DNA of 15,979 nucleotides from Lentisphaeria bacterium. Its GTDB lineage: Bacteria; Verrucomicrobiota; Lentisphaeria; JABSQK01; UBA12247. The position numbers and the translations under genes were made by a program. How positions within the stretch are numbered: the first letter of the stretch is position 1; the number at the start of each line of letters is the position of its first letter. The notes under the pieces are model-generated. The model saw only the letters and a list, made by a program, of their open reading frames with translations, made no database searches and had not been told where the DNA came from. The DNA lies in contig DMTJ01000002.1 of assembly GCA_003477185.1 (NCBI GenBank), positions 1 to 15,979 on the forward strand, read 5' to 3'. This document shows, in pieces, positions 1 through 6,333 of this stretch.

Positions 1-732
1 AGCCGCAACCATGAGCGCAGCGAGGTCGCGGACGTCGATCATGGACATCGAGTCGTTCGGCATGCGCTCGTGCCAGCGCTCGCCCCGTAGCAGTTTCATG
101 AGACCGGGCTGGAGGTGGCTGGGCAGCAGCGGCGGGCCAGCGATCATGCTTGGCAGAAAGGTACAAAGCCGCATCCCATGCTCCTCGGTAAAGGCCATGG
201 CTGCTTCTTCCATCACGGTTTTGGCTGCGGAGGTGTACTTCTTGGCGTTGCACTGCTGATCGGCGTCGGACCAATGATCGAGCTCGTTCTTGATTTCGGG
301 GGCAGGGAGTGGATTGGTGCTGCTGGTGCTGCTGCAGATGACGACGTTGCGAACTCCGCAACGGTGGGCACTTCGCAAAATGTTTAGGCAGCCATTTACG
401 GTGGGCATGATGATCTCAGGATAGCCGCGGGCATCGTCAAGCTCGCGGGCCGGTGTGCCGTCGGGCGCAAAGTAGGTCGGGATGAGGCAGGCGACAAAGA
501 CGCAGTCTGCGCCAACTAGCGCCTCGTCGAACGAGCCGTTTTTAGCCATTTCCGCTTGGTAGAGAGAGAGGCACTCGGCACTGGACAAGGCTTGGAGATA
601 GCTGGCCTTGTCCTGTGCTTGCGGATCGCGCATGGTGCCGTGGACCTGATAGCCGCCAGCAAGCAGGCGAGCGGTGATGTTCGCGCCGACGAGACCGGAG
701 GCTCCAGCGACGCAGACTGTGGTTTCAGCCAT
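1..732 (-). CDS. NAD-dependent epimerase/dihydroflavonol-reductase-like protein (3' part outside window)
   Basis: The reading frame starts with ATG at 732 and stays open to the left edge, giving 244 residues with the C-terminus missing. It is an extended short-chain dehydrogenase/reductase (Rossmann fold) using NAD(P)H. The N-terminal dinucleotide motif GASGLVG is at residues 10-16. A Ser/Thr cluster of the catalytic region (VICSSTSST) is at about 131-139. A later segment, MIDVRDLAAL (231-240), is typical of the DFR-like group, where it precedes the C-terminal substrate domain. The active-site Tyr and Lys appear as Y166 and K171, that is Y-x4-K rather than the usual Y-x3-K; the -4 position is Thr167. 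It starts 11 bases after the oxidoreductase stop, so it is the third gene of a leftward operon. The substrate cannot be read from sequence; an oxidised sugar or related carbonyl compound is only an inference from the neighbours. Confidence 0.85.
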   Translation of the reverse strand, partial: MAETTVCVAGASGLVGANITARLLAGGYQVHGTMRDPQAQDKASYLQALSSAECLSLYQAEMAKNGSFDEALVGADCVFVACLIPTYFAPDGTPARELDDARGYPEIIMPTVNGCLNILRSAHRCGVRNVVICSSTSSTNPLPAPEIKNELDHWSDADQQCNAKKYTSAAKTVMEEAAMAFTEEHGMRLCTFLPSMIAGPPLLPSHLQPGLMKLLRGERWHERMPNDSMSMIDVRDLAALMVAA

Positions 733-743
733 GTAGGAGCCTG

Positions 744-1790
744 TTAGGATATGGTGACGGTACTGCCGCCGTTGCGGGCGGACTCGTAGATGGCGCAAAT
801 CAGGGCGACGGCCTTGCGGGCTTCTGCCCCGGAGGTGGCGGGCATGCGGCCCTCATCGATGGCTTGGACGACGTGTTCGAAGTTCTGCCGGTGCTGGTCG
901 CTATCGATGGCACCGGGTTCGGCGGCGCCGATTCCGGCAGCGCGGCCGGTGAGCAGAGCCTCGCGAATCTCGGCGTCTTCGGGCTGCTCATGCATGAAGG
1001 TCCAGGCCTCGAGCGTGTCATCTGCAAGAAAGACGGAGCCTTCGGTGCCTCCCAACTGGATGCGTGCGGGATGGCCATGCGTAGACCAGGCGCAGGTGGT
1101 GCCTTCGACGACGCCAAGGGCGCCACTCTTGAACTTGAGGGTGGCGACGGCCAAGTCCTCGACTTCAATGTTCTGGTGGGCGATACAGGCGGTGTGGGCC
1201 TGGACCGAGTCGACTGGCCCGGCTAGATGAAGGAGCTGGTCGATGCCATGAATGGATTGGTTCATAAGCGCGCCGCCGCCGTCGAGTGCCCAAGTGCCGC
1301 GCCAGGCCGCGGAGTCGTAATAGGCTTGGGAACGGTACCACTTTACGTAGACCGAGGCTGAGGTGAGTTTGCCGAAACGCCCGGCATCTGCTGCTTTTTT
1401 GGCTGCGCTGGTGGCAGGGGTGAACCGTCGATTAAGGATGGCGGCTAGGGTGACGCCATGCTTGGCGGCGGCTGCGATCATGGTGTCGATGCGCTCGATG
1501 GTGATCTCGAGCGGCTTTTCGATGAGGACGTGCTTGCCCGCTTTGATCGCGGCCATGGATGGCTCGAAGTGCGCGCCGGATGGAGTAGCGATGGTGACGA
1601 TATCCACGTCCGCACAGGCGAGCAGCTCAGCGACGGTCTGGAAACCGCGAATGCCGTGCTTCTCGGCGAATGCGACTGCCCTCTCCGCACTGCGGCCGGC
1701 GACGCCAATCAGTTCGCCTCCAGTCATGGCAGCGATGGCTTCTGCGTGTATGGCTCCGATCGCGCCCGCACCAATGATTCCAAATCTCAT
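744..1790 (-). CDS. Gfo/Idh/MocA-family oxidoreductase
   Basis: A 348-residue NAD(P)-dependent oxidoreductase of the glucose-fructose oxidoreductase / inositol dehydrogenase / MocA family, normal in length. The N-terminal Rossmann fold begins MRFGIIGAGAIG (GxGxxG at residues 7-12). The family Glu-Lys-Pro motif is at 91-93, with K92 as the expected catalytic lysine. The C-terminal domain carries DGGGALMNQSIHGIDQL, with H181 and D184 in the usual catalytic positions. The start is the ATG at 1790 because it begins exactly at the Rossmann strand and overlaps the upstream transporter stop by four bases (ATGA), a pattern of translational coupling. A 31-residue upstream extension is possible but lies inside the transporter gene and has no family character. 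Such enzymes oxidise or reduce hydroxyls of sugars, inositols or sugar acids in the cytosol. The transporter before it and the reductase after it suggest one small uptake-and-conversion pathway, but no specific substrate is indicated. Confidence 0.92.
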   Translation of the reverse strand: MRFGIIGAGAIGAIHAEAIAAMTGGELIGVAGRSAERAVAFAEKHGIRGFQTVAELLACADVDIVTIATPSGAHFEPSMAAIKAGKHVLIEKPLEITIERIDTMIAAAAKHGVTLAAILNRRFTPATSAAKKAADAGRFGKLTSASVYVKWYRSQAYYDSAAWRGTWALDGGGALMNQSIHGIDQLLHLAGPVDSVQAHTACIAHQNIEVEDLAVATLKFKSGALGVVEGTTCAWSTHGHPARIQLGGTEGSVFLADDTLEAWTFMHEQPEDAEIREALLTGRAAGIGAAEPGAIDSDQHRQNFEHVVQAIDEGRMPATSGAEARKAVALICAIYESARNGGSTVTIS

Positions 1791-3406
1791 GCTTCGCGCT
1801 CGCTCTTTATGAAGGCGATGGTGCCGATGACGAAGAGCACAATCAGCAAGGCTATGCCGGCGGCAGGGATCATGCCTTTCCAATCATTGAAGTGCGCCTT
1901 GCCGGAGAGGACCCAGACGGAGCCAAAGGTGGCGATGCCCGTGGCAAAGGTCATCAGCACGTTCCAGATCAGGCGGGCTGTGCCCTCGGGGCGCTGGTCA
2001 CCAAGAACCTTTTTGGAGTTCATCATCAGGAGAAAGGTAAAGTAGGCGATGGGAATGAGGGAGCCGCCGATCACGGAGGTCGGGATGGCGAGTGCTGCTT
2101 TGGAGGCTCCGGTCCAGATGAACGGCCCGGCCAGGCCGGCGAGACCTGAGACCGTGCAGCCGATGTAGTGGGCGGTTTTGTCTCCTGGCTTGCCGAGAAG
2201 CTCCTGGAAGGCGAGCCCATTCATCAGCATGAGGATGATGATGGTGGATAAAGCCATGCCAAGTACGCCGAGTCCAAAGATGGTCTGGGAGACGACTTTT
2301 CCGGCGAGTGGCTCGAGGCTGGTCGCGAGCTGGAAGTTGTCGCGCTTGACCAGCATCAGTGCTAGTTCTTGGTCGGCAGCATTGGTGGCTCCGGGGTGGG
2401 CAGTAGCGAGCATGGCAATGGTCTTGTCACCAGCGCCTGGAGGCACGTCGCCGGTCTTGGCATGAAACTGGGACGCGGCGGCTAGGACCACGCAGGTGGT
2501 GGCCAGGAAGAACGGAATGAACAATCCGACGGATAGGTCGAAGATCGAGAGGCCACGTTGGACGCGGCCCCAGCGCTTTCTTAGCAGGGAGTATGGCAGC
2601 AGCCAGGTCATGTTGATCCCAACTGCGGTGCCAAACGCGGTGATGATGATGTCACGCTGATCGGACAGAATTTTGGCGGTCCACCAGTCTGGTTGGGTGG
2701 ATTGTGCGATGATGGCGGCGTAGCTCGCGGCTGGCTTGAAGAGTAGCGTGGGATCGGGGATCAACTTCCCAAGTACTTCGCCCAGATTGAGGACGTCGGC
2801 CGAGATGAGCGTGCCGACCACAGCAAAGAACGACAGAACGATGAGCGCGACCAGGCATTTGATGATGCGGTCGAACCACTTGACGCCTTTGCCATCTGAC
2901 TCATAGAGCACGTTGGCTCCGAAGGCGACGACCAGCAAGACGATGCAAATTAGTAGAGTTGAGCCGGTGCCTTCTCCGACGGACGGCAGCAGGTTTTGCT
3001 GGACAGCGGCGCGAGCCAGATTGAACTGTGGCATGCACCAGACGATGTTTGCCATGACGGTCGCGATTAACCAGGCCCAGCCCAAGGCCGGCGAGAGGTG
3101 CTGGTTCACCAGGCCAAAGGGGGCTTTCTCGGTGGAGAGGGTGACGTAGGCGATGGCGGAGAGCATGATGATGCCGCAGATCATGGCCAGAGGCTGGAGC
3201 CAAAGCAGGCCATAGCCAGCGATTACGCCAAGATAGAGTGACCCGGCGAGCGAGCCGCCGCCGAGTGTGATGGCGCCCTGCAGCCAGCCAGGGCCGGACA
3301 GACGTGCATAAGTCAGAAACTTAGTGATTCCGCCTTTCCGCTGGGCTTCCTGGAGAAGCTCGGTGGCCCGGTTCTGTTCTGGGCTTTTATTCGAATCTTG
3401 TGTCAT
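1787..3406 (-). CDS. Nramp-like multi-spanning membrane transporter, non-canonical
   Basis: A 539-residue integral membrane protein with about eleven or twelve hydrophobic segments. A 30-residue polar, charged N-terminus leads into LSGPGWLQGAITLGGGSLAG (residues 37-56), which sits where Nramp transporters have GPG...DPGN in TM1. A TM6-like segment reads INMTWLLPYSLLRKRWG (264-280) in place of the MPHN motif. The overall pattern resembles proteins usually labelled 'divalent metal cation transporter' in planctomycetes and verrucomicrobia, but the DPGN and MPHN metal-coordinating motifs are absent, so the substrate may not be a metal. The ATG at 3406 is preceded by a good ribosome site, AGAAGGA, 7 bases upstream (3414-3420). 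It is the first gene of the leftward operon and its TGA overlaps the ATG of the oxidoreductase. A more distant member of the APC/LeuT-fold superfamily is the main alternative. Confidence 0.68.
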   Translation of the reverse strand: MTQDSNKSPEQNRATELLQEAQRKGGITKFLTYARLSGPGWLQGAITLGGGSLAGSLYLGVIAGYGLLWLQPLAMICGIIMLSAIAYVTLSTEKAPFGLVNQHLSPALGWAWLIATVMANIVWCMPQFNLARAAVQQNLLPSVGEGTGSTLLICIVLLVVAFGANVLYESDGKGVKWFDRIIKCLVALIVLSFFAVVGTLISADVLNLGEVLGKLIPDPTLLFKPAASYAAIIAQSTQPDWWTAKILSDQRDIIITAFGTAVGINMTWLLPYSLLRKRWGRVQRGLSIFDLSVGLFIPFFLATTCVVLAAASQFHAKTGDVPPGAGDKTIAMLATAHPGATNAADQELALMLVKRDNFQLATSLEPLAGKVVSQTIFGLGVLGMALSTIIILMLMNGLAFQELLGKPGDKTAHYIGCTVSGLAGLAGPFIWTGASKAALAIPTSVIGGSLIPIAYFTFLLMMNSKKVLGDQRPEGTARLIWNVLMTFATGIATFGSVWVLSGKAHFNDWKGMIPAAGIALLIVLFVIGTIAFIKSEREA

Positions 3407-3670
3407 ACGGGCATCCTTCTCGAGCTGTTACGGCCCTTGGCAGTGAAAAACCAATAATACTGCATCCGACGTGCCTTGCACGCCGACGCATGAGGATTGC
3501 GGTGTGCGTCGCATGGTTTCTTACTACGCCGACTGGGCACCGATGCTGCGAGACGCTCAGAGAGCTTTTTTGCCGATGGCATGACTGGCCGCGATGAGCT
3601 TGGGTTAGGGCGTAGCGCAGATATCGGTGACGCCGATTTGGTCGTTCTCGCCATCCCAAGTCCGCTCGGT
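3407..3670. other. Upstream region of the leftward operon; no gene seen
   Basis: No convincing reading frame lies here. It should contain the promoter and leader of the transporter operon. A TATTAT on the minus strand (3459-3454) could be a -10 box but lacks a good -35 partner, so no promoter is claimed. A short minus-strand stretch at about 3605-3655 can be read as [12 protein letters not shown], resembling the C-terminal 'TDL-A-T' region of sulfatases. It ends at a stop codon shortly after and may be a further decayed fragment. Confidence 0.4.
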
Positions 3671-3674
3671 GGCT

Positions 3675-3917
3675 ATGACGCCGGAAATGGATCGACTGGC
3701 TGCTGATGGGATGGTGCTGAATCGCCATTATGACACGACGCCGATCTGCACGGCGAGCCGGGCCAATATCGTGACTGGCCTGTACGAGTACCGGACGGGG
3801 ACCAACTTCGAGCATGGGCAGATGAGCCCGTTGATCTTTTCGAAGTCGTGTCCCGTGTTGATGCGCAAGGCTGGCTACTTCACGGGGTTTTTCGGCAAGG
3901 ATTTGGCGTTGGGGTAA
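3675..3917 (+). pseudogene. Sulfatase N-terminal fragment (remnant)
   Basis: An 80-residue in-frame stretch from an internal ATG to the TAA at 3915-3917 matches only the early part of a type I sulfatase. [20 protein letters not shown] leads into the maturation motif CTASR (C-x-A/P-S-R, where the Cys would be converted to formylglycine), then [13 protein letters not shown] and GYFTGFFGK. Complete sulfatases are usually 450 residues or more. The preceding metal-binding Asp-Asp strand and the whole remaining protein are missing, and the frame stops immediately where the opposite-strand phosphatase remnant begins. The motif residues are still intact, so the truncation looks more recent than the decay of the neighbouring prepilin. 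No ribosome site or promoter is apparent and function is not expected. Confidence 0.8.
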
Positions 3918-3919
3918 GC

Positions 3920-4319
3920 TGACCGCGCAGCCGGTACCCAAAACGGCAAGCTGGCAATCGCCCAGTTGCGTGGCGCCCAGCACATCCGCGTCTCGTAGCG
4001 ACCTCATCTTGGTGCCCTTCGTGACGATGTCGGGATTGCTCTTGAACTCACGGTCTTCGAGAATGGCAAGGCTCGCACCCGCGTGTGCCATGTGCGCGGG
4101 GTGGACCTCGATGCCACGCGCGACCGGTTTAGAATCGATGGTCGTCTTCGGGATTTGCTGCCACTTTCCGTTCTGCTTCAAGTGGAGCGGCACCTCTTGC
4201 GAGTGGCTTTCTTCCAGCGGTACCATCTGGGCCTGTGGTTTGAACGTGCCGTTGCTCAGCGTGTACTGCGACCACATGATCGGGCTGACGGCGCGTTCGT
4301 GACGGCTGTTCCAGTCAAT
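3920..4319 (-). pseudogene. PhoD-like metallophosphoesterase remnant with internal deletion
   Basis: On the minus strand the frame reads IDWNSRHERAVSPIMWSQYT, then PQAQMVPLEE and LHLKQNGKWQQI. This resembles the N-terminal beta domain of the PhoD-like phosphatase family that is common in planctomycetes and verrucomicrobia. It then jumps directly to VARGIEVHPAHMAHAGASLA and ILEDREFKSNPD, which corresponds to the later catalytic-domain segment (family pattern 'GI-x-YY ... SFAILEDRKFKS'). It continues through VLGATQLGDCQLAVL before similarity is lost near 3923. Several hundred residues between the two parts are absent, so an in-frame internal deletion fused the ends. No start of its own is seen: the frame runs in from the adjoining prepilin remnant. 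The family assignment comes from recalled family patterns, not a search. Confidence 0.62.
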
Positions 4320-4321
4320 CG

Positions 4322-4607
4322 CTAGGCCCCGAACTGCTCGCGTCTGTCGTACCCTGAAAGTAAGTCATCCCAGGTGATCTGATGCGCACCGTCATTCCAG
4401 TTCGCGGGGGACCTTCCGTCGAAATCGTCGAGGTACATGGCTATTCCCAGACCAAGCTGCCGCATGTTGTTGGCACAGGTTGTAACGCGTCCCTTCTCCC
4501 GGGCCTTGGCCAGCACAGGAAGTAGCAGCGCCGCAAGAATGCCGCTGATGGCAATGCGAACCAGCAGCTCGCTCAGAGTAAATGAAACTCTGCGGGATTG
4601 TACTCAC
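4322..4607 (-). pseudogene. Prepilin-type (pseudopilin) N-terminal fragment, frameshifted
   Basis: On the minus strand this encodes a degenerate type IV prepilin/pseudopilin N-terminus. A GTG at 4607 begins MSTIPQ in one frame. The signal then continues in another frame as [36 protein letters not shown] and CANNMRQLGLGIAMYLDDFD, ending at a TAG (4322-4324). Functional relatives read [25 protein letters not shown]. Here the cleavage-site Gly is Ser, and Ile and Val residues of the hydrophobic helix are replaced by Ser and Arg. The frame change near 4590-4600 is not at a homopolymer, so it is probably a real mutation. Intact verrucomicrobial proteins of this kind normally continue well past 150 residues with a C-terminal globular domain, which is replaced here by the phosphatase remnant. 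It is therefore a dead gene. Confidence 0.8.
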
Positions 4608-4763
4608 GCTCTCATTGCCCGCCCTGCTCCAGCCGTAGTTACAGCACTGGTTTTCACGTCTGCGGCTGAATTACTCACACCACTATGCGAGGTGGAATCG
4701 TATCTGCTACCTGCAAATGCTCTGCTGAGCGTAAGGATTCCTCGAGAACGGCTGTCGTACAAA

Positions 4764-4798
4764 ATGAGGGCGGCTGTATGATATACGCCGCCCATCAT
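4764..4798. repeat. Near-perfect inverted repeat upstream of rpiB
   Basis: ATGA + GGGCGGC + (T) + GTAT, a 3-base centre GAT, then ATAC + GCCGCCC + (A) + TCAT. The three arm segments of 4, 7 and 4 base pairs pair perfectly, with a single unpaired base on each side. The centre is 84 bases before the rpiB start. It could be a protein-binding operator, a leader-RNA hairpin, or a terminator for transcription entering from the left, although no T-run follows. The rest of the 4608-4864 interval shows nothing else recognisable. Confidence 0.7.
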
Positions 4799-4864
4799 AG
4801 CCGCGGCTCGCTTGGAGCGTGCCCGGCATCGAACTTGACCTTTTTTTGGAGACAAAATTACAGC

Positions 4865-5317
4865 ATGAAACTTGCCATTGGATCAGATCATGGGGGCTTT
4901 GCCCTAAAAACTCATCTTATCGCTGATCTAAAAACACGCGGTATCGAATTGGAAGACGTCGGCTGTGACTCCGAGGCATCCGTCGATTACCCGGACTACG
5001 CAGCTGCTGTTGCCAAGAAGGTCTCCGAAGGTACCGCGGAACGGGGCATTGCGATCTGTACGACGGGTGTCGGGGTAAGCATCACAGCCAATAAGTTTTC
5101 AGGCGTGCGTGCTTCACTCTGCCTGAATGTAGAGATGGCTCGGTTAACCCGCCAGCACAACGACTCGAACGTGCTCTGCCTGTCACAGAAGTACACCGCG
5201 GAAGAAGCCGCGCAGAAAATTATGGATATCTGGCTTTCGACAGAGTTCGAAGGTGGGCGCCATGAGCGCCGCGTCCGCAAGATCTCTGGGTTTGAAAAAC
5301 CGGCAGGCGAGGGCTGA
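4865..5317 (+). CDS. rpiB: Ribose-5-phosphate isomerase B
   Basis: A 150-residue cytosolic enzyme that interconverts ribose 5-phosphate and ribulose 5-phosphate in the pentose phosphate pathway. The start is the ATG at 4865, since MKLAIGSDHGG is the canonical RpiB N-terminus (D8 and H9 in the substrate pocket); an upstream extension in the same frame has no family character. The catalytic loop is AICTTGVGVSITANK, with the active-site Cys65; the residue after Cys is Thr66 where most RpiB proteins have Gly. H98 in RQHNDSNVL and the C-terminal GGRHERRVRKI (131-141) are the expected phosphate and substrate contacts. The presence of Cys65 places it with the ribose-type RpiB group rather than the Cys-less mycobacterial type. 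The ribosome site is modest (GGAG about 13 bases upstream). It is a single gene, convergent with the nitroreductase, with 49 bases between the two stops. Confidence 0.96.
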   Translation: MKLAIGSDHGGFALKTHLIADLKTRGIELEDVGCDSEASVDYPDYAAAVAKKVSEGTAERGIAICTTGVGVSITANKFSGVRASLCLNVEMARLTRQHNDSNVLCLSQKYTAEEAAQKIMDIWLSTEFEGGRHERRVRKISGFEKPAGEG

Positions 5318-5366
5318 GGGACGTAGGGCGCTTGCTCCAGCAGCGCTGAAACGCCAGACTGGGCCG

Positions 5367-5972
5367 TTATGCGAAACGGTCTTGAATCACGACCTCGCTC
5401 TGTGGTAATTGCCCGGGGCGAGGCCACGGGTCTTTGGTCCCCTTGCCGATCGCGACAAACATCGTGATCACGTGATCCTTGGGCAGATTGATGAGCTTCC
5501 CGACAGCCTCAAAGTCAAAGCCATCCATGGGACAGGAATCGTAGCCCATGGCCTTGGCCGCCAGCATCAGTGTCTGCGCGGCAATACCGCAGGAGCGCAT
5601 AGCTTCGTCGCGCTCGACTTGGTCCTGGCCGCGGTAGTATTGGTCGATCGCCGGCACCAGAATATCCTGCACCTCTTGCGGTGCATCGCGCCAATAACGA
5701 GCTGGCTCGTGCTCCCAGCTCTTAAGATCGGCGCAGAGCAAAATCAGCAAAGACGCGTCGGTGACCTGGGCCTGGTCCCATGCCACTTCCCGGATCTGCT
5801 GCCGCAGCGCAGAATCGCGGACGACCACAAAGCGCCAGTTCTGAATATTGAATGCTGTCGGTGACAGCATTGCCAGCGACAGTAGTTGCCCAGTTTCCTC
5901 GGCAGACATGGAGTGGGTTGCGTCGTAGTGCTTCACGCTCCTGCGGGCTTGAATGGCAGAGATCGTATTCAT
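5367..5972 (-). CDS. Nitroreductase-family FMN oxidoreductase
   Basis: A 201-residue flavoprotein of the nitroreductase superfamily, normal in length, expected to use FMN and NAD(P)H to reduce nitroaromatics, quinones or similar acceptors. The N-terminus AIQARRSVKHYD (7-18) carries the R-R-S phosphate-binding motif. SPTAFNIQNWRFVVV (37-51) is the FMN-contacting segment with N42. PMDGFD (148-153) supplies the Gly next to the isoalloxazine ring, and GQLPQSEVV (187-195) is the usual C-terminal signature. The start is the ATG at 5972, one codon before the family N-terminus; the frame extends upstream but that extension crosses tRNA-Pro and is not coding. The ribosome site is weak. It lies 112 bases downstream of tRNA-Pro on the same strand, so read-through transcription from the tRNA promoter is possible. 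The physiological substrate is unknown. Confidence 0.93.
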   Translation of the reverse strand: MNTISAIQARRSVKHYDATHSMSAEETGQLLSLAMLSPTAFNIQNWRFVVVRDSALRQQIREVAWDQAQVTDASLLILLCADLKSWEHEPARYWRDAPQEVQDILVPAIDQYYRGQDQVERDEAMRSCGIAAQTLMLAAKAMGYDSCPMDGFDFEAVGKLINLPKDHVITMFVAIGKGTKDPWPRPGQLPQSEVVIQDRFA

Positions 5973-6084
5973 GGCAAGATGTTCTCGTTTGTGGTGCCTG
6001 GCTGGGAGCGCTGACTGGCAGGCAGAAGCGAACGCATGCCGGTTGGGAGGAGGGTGAACGCCGCGCTCGGGCCGGAGCTTAAAT

Positions 6085-6161
6085 TGGTCGGGATGACAGG
6101 ATTCGAACCTGCGGCCTTTTGACCCCCAGTCAAACGCGCTACCAAGCTGCGCCACATCCCG
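6085..6161 (-). tRNA. tRNA-Pro (anticodon GGG), CCA encoded
   Basis: A full cloverleaf reads on the minus strand from 6161 to 6085. The 7-bp acceptor stem pairs CGGGATG with CATCCCG and is followed by discriminator A and an encoded CCA (6087-6085). The D-arm is GCGC-AGCTTGGTA-GCGC. The anticodon arm is TTTGA-CTGGGGG-TCAAA, with T33 followed by GGG at 34-36. The T-arm contains TTCGAAT. The total is 77 nt including CCA, usual for bacterial tRNA-Pro. It reads CCC and CCU codons. Confidence 0.97.
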
Positions 6162-6271
6162 ACTCGCCGGCAAGCGGGTAATGTGAGCGCTTGCGCTGGA
6201 CGCGCAATGGCTGTCTGGCTGGCTGTGGCGTTTTTTGCATGTGAGCCGAAAGTCTCTGGGCTCAGTGCGTC

Positions 6272-6300
6272 TTGACCTGAGCTAGCCTCTGCGATATGAT
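6272..6300 (+). promoter_or_regulatory. Sigma70-type promoter for the hydrolase-lactonase pair
   Basis: TTGACC (6272-6277), a 17-base spacer and TATGAT (6295-6300): five of six matches in each hexamer and ideal spacing. Transcription would start near 6307, giving a leader of about 27 bases that contains the AGGGGGAG ribosome site at 6322-6329. Confidence 0.75.
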
Positions 6301-6333
6301 GTATGCTTGAATAAGCAGGACAGGGGGAGTGTG

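Noticed and set aside
1458..2045. A 195-codon plus-strand frame opposite the oxidoreductase and transporter
   Set aside because: It is antisense to two well-supported genes, spans their junction and shows no domain pattern.
3454..3459. TATTAT on the minus strand as a -10 box for the transporter operon
   Set aside because: No acceptable -35 hexamer at 16-18 bases; too weak to list as a promoter.
3387..4277. A 296-codon open frame on the minus strand
   Set aside because: Only its first 120 or so residues resemble a protein family (PhoD-like remnant). The rest is antisense to the sulfatase fragment and runs into the transporter start, so it is not one intact gene.
4608..4855. Small frames on both strands in the gap before rpiB
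   Set aside because: No ribosome sites, no family resemblance, and the plus-strand one is merely an upstream extension of rpiB.
5328..5346. Hairpin GCGCT/AGCGC between the rpiB and nitroreductase stops as a shared terminator
   Set aside because: Only five base pairs, a nine-base loop and no T-run on either strand.
5973..6173. N-terminal extension of the nitroreductase frame
   Set aside because: The extension is the translation of tRNA-Pro and its flank; the family N-terminus begins at the ATG at 5972.
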